Below, piece by piece: positions 1-11,951 of a stretch of 64,000 nt of DNA. Position 1 is the stretch's first letter. The number at the start of each line of letters is the position of its first letter. The notes under the pieces were generated by a model. The model had not been told where the DNA came from and made no database searches. It saw only the letters and a program-made list of their open reading frames with translations. The position numbers and the translations under genes are program-made. Source of the stretch: Scilla litardierei (lineage: Eukaryota > Streptophyta > Magnoliopsida > Asparagales > Asparagaceae); NCBI GenBank assembly GCA_030789695.1, contig CM061142.1:359761486-359825485 (forward strand), read 5' to 3'.

Positions 1-204
1 AAGTGAACTTCACTGTGAACTCTGCTCAAAACCTAACGTATATTTCACAAACAAGGAAATATACGTCAGCGAGGGTCGCTCGGCAAGATTTAAAACGTTA
101 GTAATAAATGACCCTCGGCAAGGTGATAATATAGTTTTCAAAACTTAAGAAGATGAGAAGCACAATAACATTTCAACAAGTTGAGACATAGCATCAGAAG
201 GGCA

Positions 205-370
205 CATGTGAGTGTAAGCAAGGTGTAATGTGCAAAGTAGTGAGCAGGCGAAGTGTAGTGTGCGAGTAGCAAACACAGCAAGGTGTAGTGCGTAAAGTAA
301 CTAGCATGGCAAGTGTGGTGTGCACAGCAAAAGTAGTGACAAGTGTAGTGTGCACAGCAAAAGTCAATCG
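205..370. repeat. imperfect tandem repeat, GTGTAGTGTGC motif
   Basis: Four to five diverged copies of a roughly 30-42 bp unit built around aaGTGTAGTGTGC and acagcaaaaGTAGTGA. The last two copies (about 310-365) are nearly identical. It lies in the distal part of the minus-strand LTR. Confidence 0.7.
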
Positions 371-1733
371 TGACAATAATTTTAGCAGTTTACACTGTAG
401 CATCAGCCGAGGTAAAGAGAAGGGTGCATCAATCAATCAATCAATCTCCTATCTAGTGACAAAGCCCAGTGTCCGAGGGGGAGGTGACCAGCATCACACC
501 CAAGTCAACGGGAGCTACCCGTGACTCTATACTCACCGACCCGGCCAGGTGTCGGTCAAGTTCACCAATAGAGTGCAATCCAGCTTTCCAGCCTCTACTA
601 CACTAGACTACCCCACCCAAGTGTCCATAAGTCAAACCGTAGTTCAATGTTAGCCGTGTGGCTAACATTCCGTAAATGCCCCGTGGGCCCATATCTGTAA
701 TGCCCGAAGGCCCAATAGTCCGTAATTGCCCAAAGGCACAATATCACATCTCATCAATGGTGTACATTTCGCAGTTTGAGAGCATTTCACATACTTCATT
801 TCAATAGTAATGAAAATAAAACAACCAACCATGCCACTAGGTTCATAAAGCTTAAGTAACGTACTTAAAAGTTGTTATTTGAAATTGTTTGGTAATTTCG
901 AACATGGGACCAGAGCAATGTTGTTTAAAGTAGTAAGTGACAAATACTCGAACCTTTGAAACTTGTAGAAAAATAATTTACTTGCAAGGGGTAAGTACTT
1001 GCGCCTTGAAAGAGGTTTGTAGAAAGTAATATACTTGCCTGAAGCGACGCGAATTAGGTGACGACGCGATCTATAGTGAGTCACGTGGAATTATCTGCGA
1101 GATCGGATTCGTAATAACAAGCCATAAGTTCTTAATTAAGTAAAACGACATTGAACTCTTACATACTGTAATCTTTATGTGCACTGTTTGTAAAATTATA
1201 ACTTATACGTATATAAAATAACATGCTGCCAAACCCACTAACTGACATCATATAACCTAACTTATAAAACTAATGTTATAAACTGGTATGCGTGAAAGTA
1301 ATTACTGTCAACATATTTAAGTATAAAGTGTCATTTTAAAGTATTAATATAATATCAAAAACCAACTTCCACCCTAGCATTATAATGATTCTGCTTAGCA
1401 TTTTATACAGAAGCACCAACATGGCATAAAAATCCCAATATAACCCCAAAACTAACGTAATAACATGCTAACGTATTAATAAAACTAATGCGTATACTCA
1501 TAACCTTCATATAGGAGATAACGTACGTTGTTATTAAAAAGCAGCGGATAAAAATACTTGCCTGATTGGTTTCGCTTCCTTCGTGTGTCTGCAGAGAAAG
1601 CGGCGGACGGCGTTCTTCGAAGGGAGGCAAGGGGGTGGTCCGGTGGTCGGAGGAGTCGCCGCGAGGGGCTCAGTTGTCGTTGCGGGCGAACTCACCGTCG
1701 GTGATGGGAGGAGCTGCAGTCGGAGGCGAGTCT

Positions 1734-1738
1734 ACGGG
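1734..1738. repeat. target site duplication, left copy (ACGGG)
   Basis: ACGGG directly precedes the TG of the left LTR at 1739. The same five bases follow the CA of the right LTR at 10969-10973. Five bases is the usual duplication length for LTR retrotransposons. Confidence 0.93.
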
Positions 1739-2325
1739 TGTAACGACCACTTTTCGTCGTACGTTGTTCGTGCACGTGCTTTTGGCCGTGCACGTGTTTG
1801 TTTTAGACTTTATTTGTTTGTGAACACTTTCGTGTGATATGCCGTTGTGAACGTCTCGGAGAGTATTAAATAGTGGCACTAATTTGAAACGACGTTTCTC
1901 GAGTCGTTTTACCACAATTTAAACTTATTCGATGAGACGTGGCGATTTTCACTTTTGACGGGAGACGTTTCTATTTTTAGTTTCGTCGTCCGACGTCGAA
2001 ACTGAGATCTGTCTTCTTAGTTAGCTCACATTCGTCATCACGATCACCCCGATATTTATTTTATAATTTTTGGAGTTTATTTGACCACTTTTATAATTTT
2101 TACAAGTTTTATAATATTTTTAATAATTTATTTTTAAATTAATTTCGGCCAAATAAAATTTATTTGAGTTTTAAACGTTTTAAAGAATTTTTAAGCCAAT
2201 TTCCAGCTCATTTGGACTAGGTCAAATTCTAGGATGGGTTGGAGAAGTTTAAATTCAAATTTTAAATCTTTTTGAACTTCTAATCCTATTAGATTTAGCC
2301 CTAGACCAAGTCAACCCATCTATAC

Positions 2326-2332
2326 TATATAA
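2326..2332 (+). promoter_or_regulatory. TATA box of left LTR
   Basis: TATATAAG in AT-rich sequence at the 5' side of the GC-rich leader. It is repeated at the same place in the right LTR (8739-8745). Confidence 0.6.
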
Positions 2333-3492
2333 GCAACCCATAGCAAGACCTATTTTCCAAAGAAATTAGCCCTAGCCTCTTCCAAACTTGAAATTGGACG
2401 TTGCGACGAATCGTCGCAACGTTGCGACGTTCAGCCCCCCGCACGACCGAGAAAATCCACCGCATCCGCCCGCTCCGACCGATAGCCGCCCCCGCATCCT
2501 CGCCGTCCGCACGCTGCAGCAGCCGCCCACGCCCGTTCCCCCCGCTTGGCCGAGAGAGGCCCTCGGTCTGACCGAGGCCCCGCTCCGCACAAGCGCTCCG
2601 CATCGACCCGCCCCGTCGCCCCGCTCCGCTCCGTGTCTGACCGGTCGCCCCGCCCGCTGTGACCGAGCGCCCAAGCGCTGCACGTTGCAACGCTGCCCCG
2701 CCCCGCATCCAAGCGCACGACCGACGGCCCCCATCAATCTGACCGAGGAATCTCCCCGCACCCGCGCTGCTGCACGCCCCCAATCGTCGCACAGCACCGT
2801 TCCTAGTGTCTGACCGAGAGACTTCCCCGCACCGAGGCTGTACGACCGAGAGCCACTCGTCGCAACCCCGCATCCATCGTACCGCTTGCCACCGTGGGCT
2901 CCCCAAGTTCTCCAGAGTTATTGTGGGTCCCCCAAAGGCCCCTAGGAGGCTGTGGGCCCCACCTAGGTGCTTGCTCTTTGAGGATTCGTCGCGTACGACG
3001 TCGTCGCACGTCGTAGCCCGTCGCCGCACGTATTAGCTTTGGAATCTGGAATCGTCGCCCGAGTTATTTGCTCTGAAATTTCCAGCGAGGAAACTAATTG
3101 GAATCTGGACTTGGAGCGCGATCTTTTATTCCAACCCCCGGCGTCGCTACCCGACGCCGGTGTAGCTTTCGCGTCGTGTTGAGGTAACGGTTTGCACCCC
3201 TAGGACCCCCAACCCAATTGCATGCTAATCAAGACTAAAAATCAGTATTTTAAAGTATTTTTAAATGTTTTAGAATTCACTAATCAAGATTAATAAAACG
3301 GATGTAGGCCGGTGGACTTGTGCACGTAGGAATCATGACTTTGGACTCGTTGGACGGTGTTTTCTTGACGTGATAGTTTCAGGCAAGTGAAACTTGCCAA
3401 CTCTTGTGTAGGGCCATGTTTTTAGGCCACTTCCTAGCTTTTAGCGTAAAAGAGACTAGTCAGTGAAATGATAGCTGGCTAGACGCCTACTT

Positions 3493-3558
3493 GATCTAGT
3501 TTGACAACGAAACTAGATCCGTCACCTAAATGATCTAGCTTGACAACGAAGCTAGATC
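3493..3558. repeat. paired GATCTAG hairpins in LTR
   Basis: Two adjacent inverted repeats, each GATCTAGnTTgacaacgAAnCTAGATC with a 7-base loop. They start 39 bp apart, at 3493 and 3532. Both are kept in the right LTR (about 9906-9971), where one loop base has changed. Confidence 0.8.
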
Positions 3559-4556
3559 CAACCCTTAAACTTGTCATTCATGCATGCTAAACTGTCACGT
3601 TTACTTTTCTTACCTGTACGCTTTACTACTTGCCATGCCATGTCATCCATGCATTGAATGTTGCATTCGTAGCACACGCTACAATACTTGTACTCGTACT
3701 CCTTGTCCGGCTAGGTGCACCCCTACGCCATACTTGTTTACACACTTCCTGGCTCGTGGTCCAGAAGCGGGCCTCATGTGTTGGCCAGAAACCAATGCCC
3801 GATACACGTGGAGGGGTAGGGATAAACGGTTACTTGAGCTTAGGAGTTGGCCCGCGCAGCCACTCTAGCCAAAAGACGGAATCTTTGTGCACGAGGTGCT
3901 TACTTTTCTTGTCGTGTTCTTGTCTTGTGAATGTCATGCCATGCTCGTACTTTACTTTGCTTTACTTTACCTGTTGCACTCATTACTTAAACTGCCATGT
4001 CATTGCATCATGCTAGAACTGCTAGGTTGTTTTACTTGTACTTTCAGTTTCACTTGCACAAGTCTTTTAGACTTGCTGACATGTGCCCCTTGCTCTTTTG
4101 GGTGTCACATGTTAGACCCTGAGCCAGAGACAGTTGCTGAGGACGAGGTGTTTGCTGACGTTGAGCCCGAGCCTACGTTCGTTGAGGAGTTCGAGGACAC
4201 CGGAGACCAGTCTTAGAGACTGATTTTACTTGCTTTTGCTTTAGGTTGCTGTTAGTTGTCGGTGCTTGCACCTTTTCTTTGTTTTCGTACTTTGTACTTT
4301 TGTTGGCCATGCTGGGCCTCTTTTAGACTCTTTTATTTTAGCCTGGTGGCTTTTTCTGCGATGTTGAGATTTATTATGGATATTCTGAGATGTACTTTTG
4401 TCTCTTTTCGTTATTATTATCTTTGTTTCGTTTCGCGTTGCAAGGACCTGCAGTTTGAAGTGATTGACGCTTATCGGACTTGCGGCTTTGTAGCTTCAAG
4501 TCTGAGCGGACCTTCTCACGCTTCGCCTCCACGTTTTTGGGAAGCGGCGCGTGACA

Positions 4557-7500
4557 GGTTTTGTTGGTGGCCCATGCAGGTCTAGTCTTGCAATTGCGAA
4601 TTAACGGAACAACGATAATAACGGAATGTCCATTAAATAAATTGCAACATCCGAGTTATAAAGCCCCGAGTCTAGTCGCTTTCTTAGGACACTAGGTGAT
4701 AAGAAGGCTTAGTTAGACGTCTGTGCTTGCTAGTTAGAGGCCCTGACTGTAGTTAGACTCCCTTTTAGCAATTGATCTAATCGTCGTAGGAGTTACCTTA
4801 GTGGTTATTGCCTAACCCTGACCATGTTAGACCTCTAAAATTTTCCTTCGGGCGTTCGCTTTCGGGTTCATCGATTTCGGACCAAGCTGAACGCATTTCT
4901 TTACCGTATAACCTTTAGAAGTCTTAGCGCTTAGTTTTTAATCTTTAGATGGTCGACCGTATGAGTTCCCCGTAGACTCTTCTGATCCATATCCTAGGTA
5001 TGTGTACGATTTGATCATCCGACCAATTTCCTTGCCTCGATTCACGAGATCGCCTCATGACGATCGTCGTCCATTTTCGAACCTCTCCAATATGAACTTT
5101 GAAACTCTTGAAAGTATTTTTCGACTTCCTCCTTTCCGAAGTCTAATTTTGAACCAAATCTCAATGCACGTATACTTATACTTCATCCCCCTTCGTTGAT
5201 TTAAATTTTTAAAAAAAACGTTGTCGGAATTTCTGAATGCTAGTTTATAGCATTTTCCCAGCCTATGTTTTCGTACTCATGTCGTCTTTTCATATATTAA
5301 TTTTATTCTGAACCGTACTTTTATTTTGCTCAGTTCGATTTATAATTTTCCCTCTTATTTATGCCATTTGGATAATACTTCGTGTTTACTTTTAATATAC
5401 TTTTCAAGTCACATGGAATTTCAGATTTCCGCAAGTTGGTTTTTGCTCGTCGATCTCACTATTTCAGATTTTTACAAAATTACTATTTTCATAACCTCTT
5501 CCTGCTCTAGACCCTCCCTGATTTGATTTTAAAGATTTGCTATTCGATCCTGATAATTCTTATGCTAAGCTACTACCATTTTCTTTCCGCTCACCATACA
5601 CGCTTTTAGAAAAATTCTAAACCAAATTGAATTTCAACTATTTTTATAACCGTGCCAGACTTGTTGTGCTCGTATATTAAGAACCTTGTGTAAATCAGTT
5701 TTTTCATTTTCGGTAACCTTGGTTTTCTAAAAGTAGTTTCAAATTGATTATCTTCAATTTTCCATAGCCCAAAGTTTTGAAAGCATTTAACATGAGTTTA
5801 AACCTTTCTGTTACTTGATTTCATTCTTGACTTTCCAAAACTTTTTGGACAACATTTTATTAAATTACTGACTGATAGAATTTTCTAAACCATGTCCTAA
5901 ATATTCGCGTAAATGATTTTACTTCCTTTCAAAATGATTTTTAAAACCAATAGGCCATTTTCTATTATTTTGAATATTCGACTCAGATTTATTTTTGAAC
6001 AACTCGTTTTATCGATCCCCAAACATTTCTTCTCAGACGAGGATTTTAAAGTACAACCGTTTTCAATTTTGCGTATTTTAGCTTATGCTACTTATCCTAG
6101 TTGCTTTTCTGTACCCTATTCAAGCATCACTACACCTCCTTTTCCCTCAACCTAAACATCACCATTAAGCCAATGTTCGTCCAACCAAGCTGTCTTCTTG
6201 TATTCGCCCTATCTGAACTCGTGCTTAACGATCCCTCCCTCGTCACGCCCTCGATCCCTCTTTATTGCTTAAGCCTTAGGGTCCGTCAATGTCTGTGTCA
6301 ATTCTTAGTTGTTAGTAGACCCTTGGACCCTTGAGAGGTTGTCGTGGTGCACGTACCTAAGTTGTGTATGTGGGCTTAAATGAGAATTCCCATAATATAT
6401 TGATGCTTGTTTATTGGGTGGTATACATATATATAAATTCGGGGTTATTCGTGATAATAGGAAGTTGTTTATGTGTTAGTATTTATAGATTTGGGTGTGG
6501 TTAGCTATACTATACTATGGATGCCTGTGTATATAAAAGTTAGCGTTGAAATATCTAAGTTGTGTATGTAGCAAGAGATACTTGTGATGGTTGAATAAAA
6601 TGATTGGTAAGCTATATATATGATAGGTGTGACGATAATAGGTGTACATATAGATAAGTAAGTAGGCCTATTGAGTGACCCATATATTACTACGTATGAG
6701 TATGTGCTCGTAGGTAGATGTATATATAGTGTTTAGACGTAAGTAGTTATGTTTTGTTACTTGAGTATATATGTGTTATACATATAGTGGTAGGATTATA
6801 ATTTTGATTGGTATTGCTTGCTTTTGCGGGATGTTGCATGCGTGCATACCGTGAGGTATACACGACTATTGTACATCTTAATTATGTATGTACATAGGTG
6901 TTGGTGTACTAATTATAGGTAGTAGGCTAGGGTGTGAATATATGTTACATATGTATGACTATACGGTGAATGTTTGTGCTAGGGTGGGTATTATAAATAT
7001 ATGTGTGCTGATGTCTGTATTACTATTATTATGGTGTATAAAATGATTGAACTATGTAAGTATTACCGGACTAATATTAAGTGTGATTGACTATGGTATG
7101 TATATGGTTGTAGTGGTAGGCATATATATAAATATTGGAGTGATATTGGTATAGGTATGAATGCCGTGTTACGTATATAGAATATCCTGATATGTGTATT
7201 GAGTCTCACTCAAGCTTGAGTGGGTAAACTCTAAGTATATTGAATGTATGTTTGTAGTTTGAATATAGCGATGTTTGATGTATGTATAGTGATAGGAGTG
7301 TTTGTGCCTAGTTGTGCTACGCACATGATTGTGGGTCGCTACGCCAGTATATAGTTATAGGTGCTGGTCTTGTGATATAGTTATTTACTAAGGACTTGTT
7401 ATGTGAACGTATGTGTACTAGCTAAATTAGGTGTGTTTGTGTGCTAGTTATACAATGGCATGATTGGTGTATGTAAATGAAATGTTAGCGTGTATGGGTG

Positions 7501-8151
7501 TGCACCATGCACGGGTAAGTATGTGCTTAGTTATAGGTATTGATGACTATGGTATATGTGGCGTGTCATAAATATAGTTATAGGACCGTACGTGATGTGA
7601 ATATATGGTGAACTATTTGCATGTATTGAATGACTATATATTGTGAAATTATAGTAGTGGTGAACGTATATTAGATATAGTGAACTTGATTTAATAATGG
7701 TATGGTGTGACTATATGTGTTGAGATGCTTGGTATTGGATGAATATTAGAGGGTAGTATACCCTTGATGTTTGTGCATAGGTAGCTACATATAGGTAGAG
7801 CGATGATTGTATTGGCTAAAGCGTGAAACTATCATTATATAAGTATCTGAAATATTGTTTTGTGATTAGGTAGGTAGTAGCTATATAAGGGATGCATGCT
7901 TATGTATATGATTGAAATACGTGTATGAGTCTGACTGACTATAATAGGTATAAGTGTATACGTACGTGAATGTATATATATATATATATACGTATTGGTA
8001 GTAATAATGTTTGACTACCTAGTGCATATATGAGCACTTGTAATGACTATACTTGGTTTGAAATATAATGTGACTTGATTTGGGGTAGTTACTAGAGCGA
8101 CTAGCTATATTAGAAAGTCCGAGGACGGACTTTATTCTAAGGTGGGGAGGA
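4557..8151 (+). other. non-coding interior of the LARD-like element
   Basis: 3595 bp with no ORF that looks like a retroelement protein. The segment after the left LTR does not match the common plant primer sites (initiator-Met, Asp, Arg or Lys tRNA). The first half (to about 6340) is rich in C and T and poor in G. The second half is rich in G and T and poor in C, with many TATATA and TGTGTATG runs. Short ORFs such as 5002-5199 and 5913-6155 show no family features. Confidence 0.8.
8139..8151 (+). promoter_or_regulatory. polypurine tract before right LTR
   Basis: A purine-rich run (AAGGTGGGGAGGA) ends directly at the TG of the right LTR. This is the expected place for priming of plus-strand DNA synthesis. 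Confidence 0.75.
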
Positions 8152-10968
8152 TGTAACGACCACTTTTCGTCGTACGTTGTTCGTGCACGTGCTTTTGGCC
8201 GTGCATGTGTTTGTTTTAGACTTTATTTGTTTGTGAACACTTTCGTGTGATATGCCGTTGTGAACGTCTCGGAGAGTATTAAATAGTGGCACTAATTTGG
8301 AACGACGTTCCTCGAGTCGTTTTACCACAATTTAAACTTATTCGATGAGACGTGGCGATTTTCACTTTTGACGGGAGACGTTTCTATTTTTAGTTTCGTC
8401 GTCCGACGTCGAAACTGAGATCTGTCTTCTTAGTTAGCTCACATTCGTCATCACGATCACCCCGATATTTATTTTATAATTTTTGGAGTTTATTTGACCA
8501 CTTTTATAATTTTTACAAGTTTTATAATATTTTTAATAATTTATTTTTAAATTAATTTCGGCCAAATAAAATTTATTTGAGTTTTAAACGTTTTAAAGAA
8601 TTTTTAAGCCAATTTCCAGCTCATTTGGACCAGGTCAAATTCTAGGATGGGTTGGAGAAGTTTAAATTCAAATTTTAAATCTTTTTGAACTTCTAATCCT
8701 ATTAGATTTAGCCCTAGACCAAGTCAACCCATCTATACTATATAAGCAACCCCTAGCAAGACCTATTTTCCAAAGAAATTAGCCCTAGCCTCTTCCAAAC
8801 TTGAAATTGGACGTTGCGACGAATCGTCGCAACGTTGCGACGTTCAGCCCCCCGCATGACCGAGAAAATCCACCGCATCCGCCCGCTCCGACCGATAGCC
8901 GCCCCCGCATCCTCACCGTCCGCACGCTGCAGCAGCCGCCCACGCCCGTTCCCCCCGATTGGCCGAGAGAGGCCCTCGGTCTGACCGAAGCCCCGCTCCG
9001 CACAAGCGCTCTGCATTGACCCGCCCCGTCGCCTCGCTCCGCTCCGTGTCTGACCGGTCGCCCCGCCCGCTGTGACCGAGCGCCCAAGCGCTGCACGCTG
9101 CAACGTTGCCCCGCCCCGCATCCAAGCGCACGACCGACGGCCCCCATCAATCTGACCGAGGAATCTCCCCGCACCCGCGCTGCTGCACGCCCCCAATCGT
9201 CGCACAACGCCGTTCCTAGTGTCTGACCGAGAGACTTCCCCGCACCGAGGCTGTACGACCGAGAGCCACTCGTCGCAACCCCGCATCCGTCGCACCGCTT
9301 GCCACCGTGGGCCCCCCAAGTTCTCCAGAGTTATTGTGGGTCCCCCAAAGGCCCCTAGGAGGCTGTGGGCCCCACCTAGGTGCTTGCTCTTTGAGGATTC
9401 GTCGCGTACGACATCGTCGCACGTCGTAGCCCGTCGCCGCACGTATTAGCTTTGGAATCTGGAATCGTCGCCCGAGTTATTTGCTCTGAAATTTCCAGCG
9501 AGGAAACTAATTGGAATCTGGACTTGGAGCGCGATCTTTTATTCCAACCCCCGGCGTCGCTACCCAACGCCGGTGTAGCTTTCGCGTCGTGTTGAGGTAA
9601 CGTTTTGCACCCCTAGGACCCCCAACCCAATTGCATGCTAATCAAGACTAAAAATCAGTATTTTAAAGTATTTTTAAATGTTTTAGAATTCACTAATCAA
9701 GATTAATAAAACGGATGTAGGCCGGTGGACTTGTGCACGTAGGAATCGTGACTTTGGACTCGTTGGACGGTGTTTTCTTGACGTGATAGTTTCAGGCAAG
9801 TGAAACTTGCCAACTCTTGTGTAGGGCCATGTTTTTAGGCCACTTCCTAGCTTTTAGCGTAAAAGAGACTAGTCAGTGAAATGATAGCTGGCTAGACGCC
9901 TACTTGATCTAGTTTGACATCGAAACTAGATCCGTCACCTAAATGATCTAGCTTGACAACGAAGCTAGATCCAACCCTTAAACTTGTCATTCATGCATGC
10001 TAAACTGTCACGTTTACTTTTCTTACCTGTACGCTTTACTACTTGCCATGCCATGTCATCCATGCATTGAATGTTGCATTCGTAGCACACGCTACAATAC
10101 TTGTACTCGTACTCCTTGTCCGGCTAGGTGCACCCCTACGCCATACTTGTTTACACACTTCCTGGCTCGTGGTCCAGAAGCGGGCCTCATGTGTTGGCCA
10201 GAAACCAATGCCCATACACGTGGAGGGGTAGGGATAAACGGTTACTTGAGCTTAGGAGTTGGCCCGCGCAGCCACTCTAGCCAAAAGACGGAATCTTTGT
10301 GCACGAGGTGCTTACTTTTCTTGTCGTGTTCTTGTCTTGTGAATGTCATGCCATGCTCGTACTTTACTTTGCTTTACTTTACCTGTTGCACTCATTACTT
10401 AAACTGCCATGTCATTGCATCATGCTAGAACTGCTAGGTTGTTTTACTTGTACTTTCAGTTTCACTTGCACAAGTCTTTTAGACTTGCTGACATGTGCCC
10501 CTTGCTCTTTTGGGTGTCACATGTTAGACCCTGAGCCAGAGACAGTTGCTGAGGACGAGGTGTTTGCTGACGTTGAGCCCGAGCCTACGTTCGTTGAGGA
10601 GTTCGAGGACACCGGAGACCAGTCTTAGAGACTGATTTTACTTGCTTTTGCTTTAGGTTGCTGTTAGTTGTCGGTGCTTGCACCTTTTCTTTGTTTTCGT
10701 ACTTTGTACTTTTGTTGGCCATGCTGGGCCTCTTTTAGACTCTTTTATTTTAGCCTGGTGGCTTTTTCTGCGATGTTGAGATTTATTATGGATATTCTGA
10801 GATGTACTTTTGTCTCTTTTCGTTATTATTATCTTTGTTTCGTTTCGCGTTGCAAGGTCCTGCAGTTTGAAGTGATTGACGCTTATCGGACTTGCGGCTT
10901 TGTAGCTTCAAGTCTGAGCGGACCTTCTCACGCTTCGCCTCCACGTTTTTGGGAAGCGGCGCGTGACA
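8152..10968 (+). repeat. right LTR of the LARD-like element
   Basis: A 2817-bp copy of 1739-4556 with about 26 visible differences, including one single-base deletion (near 10214). It ends GCGTGACA and is followed by the target duplication ACGGG. Confidence 0.93.
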
Positions 10969-10973
10969 ACGGG
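10969..10973. repeat. target site duplication, right copy (ACGGG)
   Basis: Matches 1734-1738. One copy belonged to the minus-strand LTR before insertion. Confidence 0.93.
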
Positions 10974-11520
10974 CGTGGTGTTTGGTGGCCGGGAGAGGGC
11001 ACAGCGGACAGGGAGAACTGCAAGATGAAGGGCGAGGGAGGGGGGAGGTGGCCGCCGGTAGCTGAACAGAGAAGACGGTCGAAGGTGCCGCCGGACGAGG
11101 GTTGCAAGCTTGCGGCTTCGAGTTTGGCGATGAGGGCGGCGTTGAATGAAGGGGGAAGGTGGCGGACGGCAATACTGCGGGGTCATCGGCGGTCCGTCAG
11201 TGGCTCAGGAGTGGCACAGGGGTGTTTTCGATCAAGGCGATGCAGCGGGCTTCGAGTGGAGGAGACGCGGGCTGGCCCTCGTGGCATGGACGAAGACGAG
11301 GGGAGAACGATGCGACGGGAAGGATGGGCGGTGTCTGTGGGTTGAGGGGTCGTCGGAGGCGTAGCTTGGGGAGAGTTGAGGCGCTGGCGTCGGGCTTCGG
11401 GGCGTCGTCGAAGTTTGCGAGGCGGTTTCGTTGAGAGAGAGAGAGGGAGGCGTATGGGTTTACAAAGGGGTTTTACAATTGGAAGTAAATGGAAAATGGT
11501 GGGCCTGGGTCATGGTGTGA

Positions 11521-11890
11521 AATCGGCCCGGCCCGGGCCGGCCCGGCCCGGGCCCGGCCGGGCCCAAACAAAATCCGGGCCGGGCCGGCCCGGCCCGGGC
11601 GGGGCGACTCCAAGCCCAGCCCGGCCCGCCGGCCCGGGCCCAGCCGGGCCGGGCCGGGCCGGCCCGGCTGTCTAACCCCCCTTATAAGCCACAGGTAGCC
11701 TTTTTTTGACAAAAGCCCGGGCCGGGCCGGGCCGGCCCGGCCCATGGGCCGGGCACCTCAGCCCAGCCCGGCCCTGGGGCCGGGCCCGGGCCGCAGCCCG
11801 GCCCGGGTTTAGGAACCCGGGCCCGGGTCGGGCCGGCCCGGACCCCGGGCCGGGCCGCCGGGCCTGGCGGGCCCCGGGCCAAACTAACAC
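11521..11890. repeat. GGCC/CCGG low-complexity tract
   Basis: About 370 bp made almost only of GGCC, CCGG, GGGCC and CGGGC words. It is interrupted at 11671-11716 by a non-GC-rich segment containing TTATAAG. It is strongly self-complementary and open in many frames on both strands, so its ORFs carry no information. It lies in the leader of the minus-strand LTR. Confidence 0.85.
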
Positions 11891-11944
11891 CTTGAGGCCT
11901 GGGGCTTTGATGCGTGGAAGCATGTGGAAAGGATTTGCTTGGGT

Positions 11945-11951
11945 TTTTATA
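11945..11951 (-). promoter_or_regulatory. TATA box of the minus-strand LTR
   Basis: TATAAAA on the minus strand, about 670 bp from the LTR start and directly before the GC-rich leader. Confidence 0.5.

Larger units (their letters stand above)
1..1738 (-). mobile_element. Gypsy-type LTR on minus strand, distal part (continues off left edge)
   Basis: Read on the minus strand, this continues the sequence of 10974-12617. The join is the ACGGG target site of the element inserted between them. It contains CAGGCAAGT twice on the minus strand (near 1560 and 1040), the same motif found at about 3381 in the inserted element's LTR, so the two belong to related LTR families. It also has short GGGCC-flanked repeats near 650-740. 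No coding sequence is visible, and the end of the LTR lies left of the window or is not recognisable. Assignment to a Tekay/Del-like Gypsy group is inference from LTR style only. Confidence 0.6.
1739..4556 (+). repeat. left LTR of the LARD-like element
   Basis: Begins TGTAACGACCAC and ends GCGTGACA. It has about 590 bp of AT-rich U3, a TATA box at 2326-2332, a GC-rich stretch (about 2400-3030) and the splice-donor-like CAGGCAAGT at about 3381. Paired GATCTAG hairpins follow at 3493-3558. The GC-rich stretch is open in several frames on both strands, which reflects composition; no protein family is recognisable in it. Confidence 0.93.
1739..10968 (+). mobile_element. non-coding (LARD-like) LTR retrotransposon, complete
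   Basis: A 9230-bp element with two nearly identical LTRs (1739-4556 and 8152-10968), each starting TGTAACGACC and ending GCGTGACA. A perfect 5-bp target duplication flanks it. The 3.6-kb interior (4557-8151) has no gag, protease, integrase or reverse transcriptase motif in any frame, so it must have moved with proteins supplied in trans. LTRs this long with a non-coding interior fit the class called large retrotransposon derivatives. By eye I count about 26 differences between the LTRs, mostly transitions, under 1%, so the insertion is recent. The orientation is set by the TATA box and the purine tract before the right LTR. Confidence 0.93.

Noticed and set aside
2325..3036. Overlapping ORFs of up to 234 codons on both strands in the LTR
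   Set aside because: They overlap in several frames on both strands in GC-rich DNA, have arginine-rich low-complexity products and show no family motif. The same holds for 8753-9449.
3584..4216. ORFs of about 100-128 codons in the LTR, conserved in both LTRs
   Set aside because: Identity between LTRs reflects recent copying, not coding selection. The products are Cys/Leu-rich without motifs, and one copy has a frameshifting deletion near 10214.
4557..4600. Primer binding site after the left LTR of the LARD-like element
   Set aside because: GGTTTTGTTGGTGGCCCATG does not match the 3' ends of the tRNAs used by known plant elements well enough to call.
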